Assembly (NCBI GenBank): GCA_020744225.1
Contig: JAGMWG010000017.1
Coordinates: 992,001 to 1,056,000 of the forward strand
DNA length: 64,000 bases
Origin: Paraphoma chrysanthemicola
Taxonomy: Eukaryota; Ascomycota; Dothideomycetes; Pleosporales; Phaeosphaeriaceae
Reading direction: 5' to 3'
The translations under genes and the position numbers were made by a program. Position 1 is the stretch's first letter, and every line of letters begins with the position of its first letter. Shown here in pieces: positions 33,630 to 44,758 of this stretch. The notes under the pieces were generated by a model. That model searched no databases, had not been told where the DNA came from, and saw only the letters and a program-made list of their open reading frames with translations.

Positions 33630-34595
33630 ATGGCGGCCCAGAACGATCCTACAGTTACGGACCCTCGGCTCCGCAAAGACGCTGACTTGTTCTACTACGA
33701 GCCACGCACAGAAGACGCGCGTGCTCACTATGATCGCGGCGAGATAGTTGCGGCTCTGACCTCTTTTTACACTTTCCTGCCACATGTATCAGTATCAACA
33801 GTTCACACAGCGCCTCTAGGAGGCTGGCCGGAAATCACCAAGGAGAGCCTTGCTAAGCACGATATTCATAAAAGCCCGGAAGCTGTTGATCTCATGCGCC
33901 ATCTGCCGTACATTTCAGGCGACCAACCTTGGATCATGATCACGGCATATGTTTGCGACTACAGGCGCGCGGCCGTTCCGTCAGAAGCGACCATCCTCGA
34001 AGGGAGACCGCGCTGGTTTTCCAACGCAGCCAACAAGCAATGGCCTCCATGGACGGTCATGTTGACCGCTGGAACTGATCGCGAGGCCTCTGTACATATT
34101 CTGGATACGACTGATGGAACCATTACGCGATATTGTTCAGGTGATTGCGGTCCATATCCGCCGACCTATTTCGCCGATGACCCACGTAGCTGGCGGGATC
34201 GCCTTGATATGGAGACGGTCACTGTAAAAGAGTGGCTGGTTCATTGGAAGAAGAAATACCTCGATATGAGTGTTCTAGCCATACCCCCTGATTATGATGA
34301 ATATGGCTCACATGATCCTTTTTTGGGTGAGATCGATGCAAAACCAGGCTCCCACAACTACGATGTCATGAATGTAAGTCACAAAATTCACTACTGAACT
34401 TGATGTCACTGTCTTCTACCTCGACTACAATTGGAACAGGACTGACGTATATGATAGAGCATGCGTAAGATATACCACGATTATGGATGGCCTGATATCG
34501 ATAACTATCAGAAAGAAAATTGTATTGAAGAGCTCAAGTCGTGGTCTGCGACTAAATTCGGCGGTATGATGTCTTTAAGCGAAGAGAAATCCTAA
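33630..34595 (+). CDS. Hypothetical fungal protein
   Basis: About 293 aa in two exons, 33630-34373 and 34458-34595, with an 84-nt intron (GTAAGT donor, TAG acceptor) kept in phase. I do not recognise the family. The protein is soluble and Trp/Tyr/Pro-rich, without signal peptide or membrane segment. A repeated-looking feature is the run of aromatic clusters such as DQPWIMITAYVCDYRR, NKQWPPWTVMLTAG and VKEWLVHWKKKYLDM. The C-terminal exon encodes MRKIYHDYGWPDIDNYQKEN and a Lys/Glu-rich end. The uninterrupted 248-codon first exon and good splice signals support a real gene. It stands alone between the sugar cluster and the kinase/HET region. Confidence 0.6.
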
Positions 34596-34739
34596 TTCAG
34601 GAAGGTCAAGTTCAAGTACTCGCTTTCAGTGTCATAATCAAGAGGCATGTCCTTCTCACCTCGATAATGCAGCAAAAAGACAGGATCGAAGTGATACTAC
34701 TCGTTCAGCCAAAAAGAAGTGTGTCTTTGATAGGCAAAA

Positions 34740-34858
34740 ACATTCAACAGCGGGGATTCGCCAGTGGTCACCCACCTGACTACTAGTCCGCCGGTACACT
34801 GCTTAAGTACAGCTGAGCGAACGGGTAGCTCTGTTTTCAGTGTCCTATGGTCGAATGT
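34740..34858 (-). rRNA. 5S ribosomal RNA (copy 2)
   Basis: 119 nt, identical to the copy at 15.6 kb except for one base: the transcript has GAGCTACCCGT where copy 1 has GAGCTTCCCGT (window position 34826). Terminal helix, internal control region and a T5 terminator just downstream on the minus strand are all present. A TATATA-like box lies about 25-30 bp upstream of the transcript start, the usual place for a fungal 5S promoter element. Confidence 0.92.
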
Positions 34859-36102
34859 GAAGGATTCCTGTTTTGAGTAGTTTATATAGACCCACATCTT
34901 GTCAGAGCAGGATTCGTGCAGGCCCAAGTCAGCATAGCAACTGAGGTAGCCCAAACCAAGTCTGTCATATGCTTTAGTTTAATCAGTCTCCACTTCTTTG
35001 TTGGGTTGAGTGATGACTGCACTCACGATAGTTCTAATATGGCAGAATCCAATACGCTCGCCGAGACTAACCTTACGGTCGAAGATCCATCTTCCTGAAC
35101 CATTTACAATATATGCTTTTAGTGTGAAAGTGGGTTGCATTAGCGGTACTAGGCAGGCGGTATAGAGCGGCAGATCCTGCCAAATCGGCCTTAACTCTCT
35201 CCGCCTCACTAACATTAACTACGAAAGCGCAACTATCTTGTATTTCTCACAACCTAAGAAAGATTACGAGTAAGCCAATACACCATAGCTATGAGAGACG
35301 AAAGTAGCTACAGTTAACACGAGATTTATAAACCTTTATAACGCTAACAAGAACACATTCGATCTTGTAAAGTCCATAGTACCATGTAGTCGGAGTACGC
35401 CCGCCAGCCTGGCCCTGTGCCGGGAACCACCCAGCACATAGCCGGACCTCGTATAGCTATTAGGCTCCCGTCTACAATACATAATCTCAGTTCAGTTTCT
35501 AGCGTTATTTTGTTATGTCTAGTGGTGTTGGTTTTACCTAGAGTGACATGCCCCTTCAGGCAGGTGGTCCAACATCCAAGACTGCCAGAGCACGTGTCTT
35601 TAACATGGCTAACCAACGACCAAGGAACGAAAGCGATGAGGATTTAATCGGTAGGAAACAAAATGAACCAAAAAGACGACTAATACTACATACAATATTA
35701 CGCCGCCACGCTACGTGAGCCATCACATATTTGTGAAGCCATTTCAGATACTCTTGTAGACACAAGCCGATGTACAGTCGTGTGCCCTCCTTCTATACAT
35801 GGTTATAATGTAACGTGCCACTCAATATTAACTTCTCCAAGTGCCGTGCCAGATCGGAACAATCTCTCAAAAGTAAGAAAAAAGAGAAGGCAGGTGTTAG
35901 GTCGAATTGAAGACCGAATATTACCACAAGTAAAGGCAAATGCTTGGGGTATAACGCGAGAGAAAAAGACAGGCCAGTATGAAGCAGGTCCTAAGAGTAA
36001 AAGTACAGTACGGGTGGGCAACATGAGCATACTGGTAACATGTACCTGAACCCAAGGCTGTGCTGTCTTCGAGGATCATCGATATATTGACTGCGAGCCC
36101 GA
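34859..36102. other. AT-rich gene-poor region with duplicated 5S flank
   Basis: Contains the diverged counterparts (about 34912-34950 and 35521-35570) of segments next to 5S copy 1, with the second block about 460 bp further away here. The stretch at about 35200-35350 is AT-rich and repeat-like. Open frames are short; none is recognisable. Confidence 0.45.
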
Positions 36103-38114
36103 TCAATTCCGGTCCAGCAACCTTGGTATAGCCTCTATCATCTCAGAAGCAGCCGAGAAAGCGTTAACTTCAGAAGCTAGCGTATTGTGCGTATTTTGTC
36201 GCGTTGGGCCTTCAGGCTCGTCAACAAACACGCTCATACCGCCTATGAAACGGAAAACGTCGCCAGCGCTCTTCCTCCGCGAAAGCGCGTTGCTGGGATA
36301 AGAATGTTGGCGCGCTAGATTTTCGGTACTGTCATGCGCGTCTGGATGTACAACAAGCATGCAGTCTCTGATAATGGCGAGGAGCTCTTGGAAATGAGGG
36401 AAGTCTTTGCAAGTCGGATCGTCCATCAGCTTACAGATCAACTTGTGGCTGTTAGCTAAAGTCAAACAATATGAAACAAGTGGGCAAGCACCAACCTTCT
36501 CGACAGAAGTCTTGAGCTTTACTAGCTTGACTCCAGGCTGCTCAGGAGATTCGTAGATTGTGAAGAACGTGTCACTGAGAATGTCGTCCAACTTCGCGTC
36601 AGGCTCTAAGCGGTCTCGTGCAGACTGCTTGAGCGCTTCGTATCCACCGCAGTACCAAGTTGTGAGTTCTAGGTACACGCAGCCAAGCGCCCAGACGTCA
36701 CATGCGGGACTATAACTTTGGGAAAGCTCGTATTCTGGTGAGCGATATGACGGGGAATTCGGCATATGGCCCTTGCTGGAGTATTCCTTGCTGAACTTGG
36801 CGATACCAAAATCTGTGATTTTGAGAGTACCATATTCCTCCGGCGAACGTGGGTCTTGCGAATCAGGATACCACAGTATATTCTCCGGTTTTACATCTCC
36901 ATGTCGGCCGATTAAATGAATGGGCCCGTGCTCGATCGTGCCAACTTCGTCTGAAGATGGTGGCTTTCCCATCGGCGTTGAGGGGTCGCGAGCTTGCTCA
37001 GATTCACTGAGCAGAGAGCTTCCTGAGAAGGTCTCCCAATGATGGATATGCTGTAGGCCTTGTGCCAGGCCTCTACATTGTTTCGCTAGCCAATTAGCCA
37101 TGGCGTTCGTTTTCGGAGGCTGCGCATTCTGCTGCCAGAAGCCGAACAGATCGGACTTTGCGAACGGGAACACAAGGCTGTATTGGCCATCCTTCTCATA
37201 CGTTGCCAGTAATGTGATTAGATAGTCATGTTTGTGGTTTCCCTGGCTGAGTTTTCGTAGTATCTTAACCTCTTGGTCGAAGGCGCGCTTGTCCTCAGAT
37301 CCAAGTGTTTTGACTGCGAACACATCTTGAGTTCTATCCTCAGTACTCTGTGGCAGTTTAGTATCCATCACGAATATAGATTGACAAGTTCTACCTTTGC
37401 GATGCTTTTCCAGCAGTGGTAATCGGGGTGTATCCTAGTTTTGTATACTTGTCCAGAGGCTCCTCTCCTATCAAGTCGACGATGTGATTGAAACGGCAAG
37501 ATTCTTTCTGAGGGTATCTTGTAATGTGGAACACCTGGTGGTTTCAAAGCCTTGAAAACAAAGGCCAAAGCACTCCACTGCTGTTGTGCAAAGTCGTCGG
37601 CTTCTTCGAAGGGCACATCTGCGTCGGGACGATTCCTGCTCCTCAAGACAGCACATTTTCTGCCAGGTTCAGTGCTAATGATAGCATCGAATGGTAGATC
37701 GTCATCGCATACGTAACGTTGTACGAATTGGCGGAGTTTCTTTGCCGATTTGAGTAAATACAAGATTGCCAGAATCTTGCAGAATTTCTCCGGCGCATGA
37801 GTAACCAGTGGATTTGATCGTGATCTCGATAACTCGAGGGCGACATCTTTTGGTGTCACTAATTTCGCTATCTTTTCGTCAGGCAGAAAAGTAACATGGG
37901 GATCTATAGGACGAAAACGTCTGGCAAATCCAGTGACCTTTCGCCTCGTGTTATGGGAGTTTTTAAGAGCAACTATCCTATCGATAGGACCTAGGAGTGG
38001 CCGAGGAATATTGTTTACATGTGTCGGTTGGATCGAGATTTCATGGTCCCGAGGATGCGATTCTGTGGTCCTTTGAGCGTCGTCACGCGCGGCACTCGAA
38101 GTCTTCCTAGGCAC
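36103..38114 (-). CDS. Protein kinase with fungal N-terminal extension
   Basis: About 654 aa in two exons, 38114-37395 and 37347-36103, with a 47-nt intron (GTAGAA donor, CTAAAC branch, ACAG acceptor) inside the ATP-binding lobe. After an N-terminal region of about 215 residues the kinase has a glycine loop (RRGASGQVYKTRIHPDYH), the lysine in DVFAVKTL, the catalytic loop HGDVKPENILW, DFG in ITDFGIAKF, and a PSYRSPEYEL activation segment with SPE. All key residues are present, so it should be active, probably Ser/Thr-specific. The N-terminal part is organised like that of the kinase-HET protein 2 kb away, with a conserved PDEKIAKLVTPKDVALEL-like start. An in-frame 54-nt segment at about 36434-36487 could be a further intron. 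Confidence 0.8.
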
Positions 38115-38503
38115 GGTACAAAGTGACTGATCTCCCGAATTGATCTTGCATGTTTCTGAGCAAGGAATCTTGGAAGATATTGTGGTGGACTCTCCGCCTA
38201 TCTCATGTTAGCTTTCACTCGGCCATGTGTTGTCGAATGTACAGATAGCCACATGCGCAGGAAGATGCAACGGGCATTGGACGAATGACAGACCTCGAGA
38301 AGCGGATCCGCTATGGCCACTATGTGTTTCCGGTCGATGATAGGGCTGCGCGTCTATAACAGATAGATTGGGTCCTTTGTCATGAAGCGGACCTGACACT
38401 TCTGTCGTCTGAAGTCCTGCCACATGTTCGAGAGCTTCTGGCATACCGCTCGCTGCAAACAGACCGGTGAGAGTGCTGGCGGGCCTTGGGCATAAACTAG
38501 TCG

Positions 38504-39058
38504 TCAATTCGATGCATGGATCATTCTAAGTACTATCGATTCCAGGGCACATCCTGAACTATTAGGTATCCAGTCAGGGGTGGGGTCCATTTGTACAGGG
38601 CTAAGCGGGCCATGCACTTTCGCGCAAGGCTGTAGTTTAGCGCCCTCAATGTCAACATCGATCACCAACGTCCACATGGCATCTCGAAATTTCTCTGCCA
38701 TACTGTTGTATGGTCCGAGAAGGTTTGCATCTCTTGCATCAAGCTTCAGTAGTTTAGTCTGGTGTGCATAGTCACTTACGTCCAAGGCTATCGTCACATC
38801 GCACGTCATCGAGTCAGGTGCACTTTCATACTCTCGCATTAAGCGAGCTGAAATGCACGGAGGTGGCTCAGATGTGTCTACTCTAGAGGGGAATTCACAG
38901 CCGCCGGTGCCAGTGGTGTAGGGTCCGTGCACATGATTGGCTGGCGATTGTCTTTGTGGCTGCCAGAACAATTGATAATAATCTGCAGTCCTCAGGCATT
39001 GTTCCCGCTCGCAAGTATAACAGTGCTCTTGAACTGACCTTCTTTTGTATATCTTCAT
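38504..39058 (-). CDS. Possible small hypothetical protein
   Basis: An uninterrupted 184-codon frame upstream of the kinase gene and on the same strand. I recognise no family. The C-terminal half (DVTIALDVSDYAH ... FRDAMWTLVIDVDIEGAKLQ) has the balanced composition of a real protein, while the N-terminal 60 residues are Cys/Gln-rich and less convincing. It overlaps the start of the small plus-strand gene at 39.1 kb only at its margin. It may be a fragment of a spliced gene or chance. Confidence 0.28.
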   Translation of the reverse strand: MKIYKRRSVQEHCYTCEREQCLRTADYYQLFWQPQRQSPANHVHGPYTTGTGGCEFPSRVDTSEPPPCISARLMREYESAPDSMTCDVTIALDVSDYAHQTKLLKLDARDANLLGPYNSMAEKFRDAMWTLVIDVDIEGAKLQPCAKVHGPLSPVQMDPTPDWIPNSSGCALESIVLRMIHASN

Positions 39059-39095
39059 CCGCGTTCAGGATACTGAATCAAATCCTCGAGACATC

Positions 39096-39414
39096 ATGTT
39101 TCGCTTATTGCGACGTTTGAAGAAAATCTCGTCCAGCATATCGGAGCAGCACGGCCGTCAGCAGCAACGCCCAAACACTTCAAAAAAGTCACTGAAATCG
39201 TATCAAAGCGAGACGCAAAATGTCTGCGTCGTCGGCATTGACCCTAAGAAGCTAATGGAGACGCTGAGGCAGAGATACAAGTCCGACTTCGAAGTCCACG
39301 TAAGTGCGCTGTCGGCGACGGCTCAGCCGCTCGACGCTAATTGACCGGTCAAAGATGATACATAACAATTATTACATCCGTGCTTCTGGCAGCCTCTCTC
39401 CGGTAAGAGCCTGA
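39096..39414 (+). CDS. Small fungal protein of unknown function
   Basis: Two exons, 39096-39299 and 39355-39414, joined by a 55-nt intron (GTAAGT donor, CTAAT branch, AAAG acceptor) give 87 aa. The N-terminus is basic (MFRLLRRLKKISSSI); the C-terminal half reads DPKKLMETLRQRYKSDFEVH, then MIHNNYYIRASGSLSP. I have the impression of a small-protein pattern seen in other Pezizomycotina, a charged helix followed by a short strand pair, but I cannot name the family. The last exon may be spliced again at GTAAGA after SLSP, which would change the final residues. It lies between the kinase and the kinase-HET gene. Confidence 0.5.
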
Positions 39415-40188
39415 AAATCATCCGAACGTTGTAAGATGGCGTGAAGTCTGACTGGTTGGGTGGTAGGATGACCTCCAGGCGTGTAGATGAACGGCTCGAC
39501 CTGATGGAGACACTGGAGGGATGTGATGTGGATAGCTACAATACTTCTTGTTTGGCTGGACATCGAGCGAGGTCAGCGATAGTGCATGCGAAAAGGTTTT
39601 ATGAACATGACCAGTGGTGTCGCAATATTGGAAGTAAAGCATAAGAGGCAGCGAGGAACGGAGGATCGCAATGGCGAAACTGGCTGCTAAGTTATGACGC
39701 GCGATCTTCCAGGGTTGTAAGCGAAAGGGTGCGGTACGGCACGGCAGGCCCGCGCAGCTGGCTTCTCCCAGGACTCAGAACTGCAGTTTGGGAGCATATA
39801 GGTTACTATCTATTACTAGTTTAGCAAAACCAAAGCACGCAATCTCATTCTCAGGCCGGTTCAGAGGAAATCAAGGCAATAGTCATTGTGGATCAAATGT
39901 CTCAATCGACACCGCTCAATGATGATGGCCTCAACAGAGGCAAGGCTGAATTGGGGGCGGCTGCAGCTTTGACAGCCGCTAGTCGCAAAATTATTGGCTG
40001 TATGGCCGATCAATGCAACATCATGTGATTTGGCACCTTGGGGTGTGATATACGTGATGATTCGCCTGCAAAATGGACACCACGCTGCGAATATACTAGT
40101 TCTTTGCCTGCTACGCGGCCGCCTTTGCCTTACGTGGTCCTCCATGTGATTGTCGAGGCTGGCGGGAATATAGTGAAGCGAAAGTAGC
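39415..40188. other. Intergenic upstream of the kinase-HET gene
   Basis: About 770 bp with only short, unrecognisable open frames on both strands. It presumably includes the promoter of the kinase-HET gene. Confidence 0.4.
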
Positions 40189-43100
40189 ATGACTGGCCCC
40201 TTGAGATCTTATTTCAATCGCCCACATCAAAACCAGCGGTCTTAGGTTTACATTTGTTCTGTGTGACCGTCCTTCACTCCAGGCACGATCTGCAATCATT
40301 TTCCTCAACTACAAGGTCTGAAGATCTCCAAACCTTGTATTACACTCCTACAGGAGACTCAGGCATTACGGACGATTTTTTTGACGAGAGTGATGTTCCA
40401 GACGAAGAGTCTCCACTGTCGCAGCTTCGCAACAAGCTGAAGCAGCATTCCAGGAAAAGCGCATTCGCCAAAACGCCCCACGAGTTCGTGCCTGATGGAA
40501 CTATCGACCAAATAATAACATGCGACGAAGTCACAGCCGCTCTAGGCATCGTAAGACCTATCCCTCAGGACGAAGCTCTCGTCCGATTCATCATGGAGCG
40601 TGCAAAGCGAATTTTCGCGGTAGCAGTCTTCGCTAAAATCGATGTTAGGGTTGCTGTCGAGTGGTGCAAAAGCAGGGGCTGGGATGATTTGAGAATGCCA
40701 ATTCCTCACCCAAGAAAGAAGGAACGAGTTGCAGGATGGAAGGGGGACTTTCTGGACTGTCAGTGGAGGTTCTTTGCTCCGATCTTCACCAAAAGCCGCA
40801 GTCATGACTTCCAGGAAGCACAAATCCTTCCCTTTACAACTATGTCCCGAGTGTCTGGCGAAGGGGCATTTGGTGAGGTTTCCCGTATTGAAATACACCC
40901 AGACCACACAAAACCTGTAAGTGAGAAGCGGAAACAATGGCTGGGGATTAGACTGACTATGGCTAATAGCTGTGTGATCATGACAGTTTCGCCGTCAAAG
41001 AGATCAAAGCGCAGCAAGACTCGCAAGAAGACGCCGAGCATTGGGAACGAGAAGTCAAAGCGCTCATCATGATGAATAACCTCGGCCAAGAGAGCATAGT
41101 GCGTTTCGTCACAGCTTTCCGGCGCTTGTGCAAAGACGGCGAGGAGCACTACGTGATGTTCGAATGGGCGGATGGTGGAAACCTGCGGGATCTTTGGGAA
41201 AGCATGCCACATCCAACCCTATCTGGAGAACTCGTCAAGAGCGTCATCAACGAGTTGCTTGGGCTGGCCACAGCGCTAGCAGCTGCTCACAACCTAGATA
41301 ACTCTGGAGATACTGGAGCTTCTTATCGTCACGGGGATTTGAAGCCTGAAAATATTCTGGTATTCAAGAGCAACAGACCGATCGGTAAGCTTAAGATTGG
41401 GGATTGGGGTGAGGCAAAATACCAGGGCAAAGTCACAGCAATCAGGCCGAGTAGGACGACGACGAGATTTGGGACCCGTCGGTATGAGGCGCCCGAAGTG
41501 GAGCTCGGCGTCGCAGCCTCTTTTCTGGGCCAGTCGACCAAGCGTCGGTCTCGATTATGCGACATTTGGGCAATGGGATGCATCGCTCTTGAGTTTGTCG
41601 TATGGTTACTTTACGGGTTGGATGGATTGAACCAATTCAATCACGACGTCCACGGCGATACATTCTACCAAATCCGGATCGAGAACGGAAAGAAGGTTGC
41701 TCAAGTCCACAATGCAGCTGTTGTTTGGATGGATCGCATGAGCAATGAACCTATGTGCAATGCTGGTCCAAATGCGCTGAAAGACTTACTGGACTTCGTG
41801 AGAGCCAAACTTCTCGTTGTCAAACTGCCAAGACAACTGGGATCGAACCTTCCTTATCGGAAAGATTCTGCAGCAGAAACAAACCTGTCACCGAAGAACG
41901 AGCCAACCTTGGAGACCTTATCGATTTTCGACGAGGAGACGGCGACGAGCCACCCATCAATCACTATTACCCCTGCAGATACCACTAGAAGCCCGATAGA
42001 AACACCTCGGACTCCGTTGCAGCCAGAACCTGAACCTAGAGGGTCAAGTAGATGCCACGCTTCCATGTTCGCAGACAACCTGGAGATCATTGCTAGTGAG
42101 GAGGATGTCGCCGGTTACTGGGACATCGAGCAACATCAGGTGCAGGTGCCCACGCCTGTGGCTCCTGACCAGTCGCATGAACAGATTATCCATTCTTTGG
42201 AAGAATACAGGAGGGTAAGTTTTCATGCTCGATATAGACGCTTAATTCACCAAGCATCTAATACCAATCTCAGGGCGATTATGCTTCCCCCGAGCTCGAT
42301 GAGAATCACTGGAAGCTACTTCTTGACAACAAAACTGCCCTCGACACATTTGGCGCCCTCCAAAAGACCGGGAAGTATGTCGTATCTTCTGCCAAGACGA
42401 AGTCAAGCCTGTGCAAGAGTTGTAGTGTATTAGGTGTAGAGTTGCGAAAGCCAGCATCGTTCAGAAAGTACGATGTACGGGAATTGAAAGTCCGTGCAAG
42501 CACCGGTCAATGCGATCTTTGCAGTCTACTGTGGCGGACTTGCGAAAGAAACGGAGCGCATAATTTACGAACTGTTCAATTTGACCGCGAAAGAGCGTTT
42601 CTCAAGATGGACAACAACAATCACAACGCCGTGCTATCTATGGTAAGCATTCCCGAGCCAGGTATGTCTGCAACCAGCGATCGCCAGGTTGGTTTTGTGG
42701 AGCTTCCTGATGCCGGCAAATCCACGCATCTGGAAATGATCCGACATTGGATCCACGACTGCGACACCAAGCATTCGTGCAAACCGCCACGTTTCGCACA
42801 TGCGCGCACCAGCTTAAAGAGGGCGAGGCTACCAACACGGCTCATCGATGTTGCGGATGACAAACATGTCTATCTCTGGGAAACAGCTCCTCATGCCGAC
42901 GAAGAATGGGTCGCTTTGTCACATCGATGGGGCGATCACAAATTCGTTACCACCTGGGAAAACCGTGAGGACCATATGAATGGTTTGAGAGTCGACCAGC
43001 TACCTTCGACTTTCAGAGACGCAGTCACTGTCACCCGTGCGCTTGGTAAACGCTTCCTCTGGATTGACTCCCTCTGCATCATCCAAGGCCAAGATGGCGA

Positions 43101-44239
43101 CTTCCAGACCGAGGCAGAACATATGGCAGATGTATACAGCGGAGCCTATTGTGTTATAGCGGCCAGCTGCGCGGCTGACCATTACGACGGCTTCTTGAAG
43201 AGACGAAGTGCAAGAGATCACGTCGTGATACCTTCAGATGGGGAAACTCGACCAGCATATTACATCTGCGAAACGATCGACAGCTTCAAAAAGCACGTTC
43301 TCGATGGTGCGCTGAAGCTTCGTGGATGGGTACTACAAGAGCATGCTCTTGCTCGTCGAACCATCTTCTTCACGGAGCATCAGACATACTTCGAATGTAG
43401 AGACGGTGTACGGTGTGAGACATCAACAAAACTCAAGAAGTAAGTACATTCGACATATGCAGAGTGATTGTATCAATACCGTGGTACGCAAACTGACAGC
43501 CTTGCCCAGCGAGTTCGCCGATTTTCTAGGAGACCCCAATTTCCCGAGCCATCTGCTCAGAGCTAGGCGGGGCGAGAAGATCAATCGCATTCAAAAACTG
43601 TACAAGGATTACTCGAGACTTGGCTTCTCTGAATTATGCGATCGACCAGTAGCTATACGTGGTCTTGAGCAAAGATTGATCGAGACAATCAACGTACGAG
43701 GAGGATTTGGTATAATCGAAGATCTTGAACACCCAGGCTGGCTTCGAAGAAGTCTCCTATGGTGTCGTGGTCTTTCAAATCTGAGGCGCATCGTATTTCC
43801 TAAGGATCGCGCAGCATCAAGGGTGCCATCGTGGTCGTGGATGGCCTACGATGGTGGCATAGATTTTCTTCGACCCGATTTCGGCAATTACGATTGGGAT
43901 GGGATCGAATCACCGTGGTCACAAGACAAACCTAGATCCACTATGGCGTTGATTACGAAGGCATGGGAGTACGATGTCGAGTCCGCAGGTCCTCGTGAAG
44001 CCGATCTGACTTTCGACAACCTCAATGCACCAAAGCCTTCAAAGCGGCTTTGTGTAATACTTGGTCGAGCTCAAGGAAGTTTGATGTACGACACCAGGAG
44101 GCACTGGGTACTCATCATTGTACCCAGTGCAACCTTGGACTGTAATGGGAATCTAGCTTATGAGCGCATTGGTGCTGGATTCATGCCTGGGAGATGCTTA
44201 TCGCGCGTACCATATCAAGAGAACGCTCATCTAATCTGA
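40189..44239 (+). CDS. Protein kinase - HET domain fusion protein
   Basis: Model of about 1274 aa. Exons: 40189-40238 (tentative), 40283-40916, 40970-42214, 42274-43439 and 43510-44239. The N-terminal region resembles that of the kinase at 36-38 kb. The kinase domain has a glycine loop (SGEGAFGEVSRIEI), the lysine in FAVKEIKA, the loop HGDLKPENILVF, DWG instead of DFG (IGDWGEAKYQG), and YEAPEVEL. A disordered linker leads into a HET region with LCKSCSVLGVEL, CDLCSLLW, WVALSHRWGD and FLWIDSLCIIQGQDGDF. The kinase and HET frames join through a 59-nt phase-0 intron (GTAAGT, CTAAT, CTCAG). The HET frame has no ATG before 42607, after its first cysteine motifs, so it needs the upstream exons. The first exon rests on a weak GTCTTA donor; the other joins are strong. 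Confidence 0.78.
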
Positions 44240-44391
44240 GGACCCGATCTCAAAACCAAAGCACACTTCTTCTCGAATCCTAAGACCGACAGGAAAAGAA
44301 CAAGAAAAGCTCCGAGCGCTACAGAAGCTCAAGCCTGATGCCGCATTGTCCCTCGCCACAATTGTCATACCTCCATCTACCAAGCTTTTCT

Positions 44392-44543
44392 TCCGCCATC
44401 GTTGACCAGTTTTCGGCCGAAGCTGCGAGTCGCGCGATGGGGTGTAGTGCCTCAAGAACATGCCGACTTCTGCGATGCGCGCCGGTGGGAAGCGAGCAAG
44501 ACTATTAATCTCATGTTCCGAGACGTCGCCAAAAGGGCTGCAT
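44392..44543 (+). repeat. Dispersed repeat, copy 2
   Basis: About 152 bp resembling 33236-33412, same orientation, lacking about 25 bases of that copy's centre. It lies 150 bp after the kinase-HET stop codon, in the convergent space before the SNF2 gene. Sequence outside this block in 44240-44758 shows nothing recognised. Confidence 0.6.
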
Positions 44544-44758
44544 GAGAAAATTCCAGGGTGAAAAACTTTGCTACTTATCGTTGCTCGGCGAGGTTGTAAA
44601 CAAGTTTTTTGTGTGATAGAGGTTAAGTCGCTGATGACTTTGTCTTAATAGCATGGACTTCGCGTTGGTTGAGCTGTAGGGGGAAGCAGCGAACATGGGC
44701 TACGAAAAAGCTTTCGCTGTAATTGTTCGATCGATAAACAGTCAAGTCAAATCATTCA

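Noticed and set aside
36434..36487. In-frame 54-nt second intron in the kinase gene
   Set aside because: A GTTGGT donor and CTAAC branch are present and removal would leave SVEKLICKLMDD, but the frame is open either way, so I kept it as exon and only flag it.
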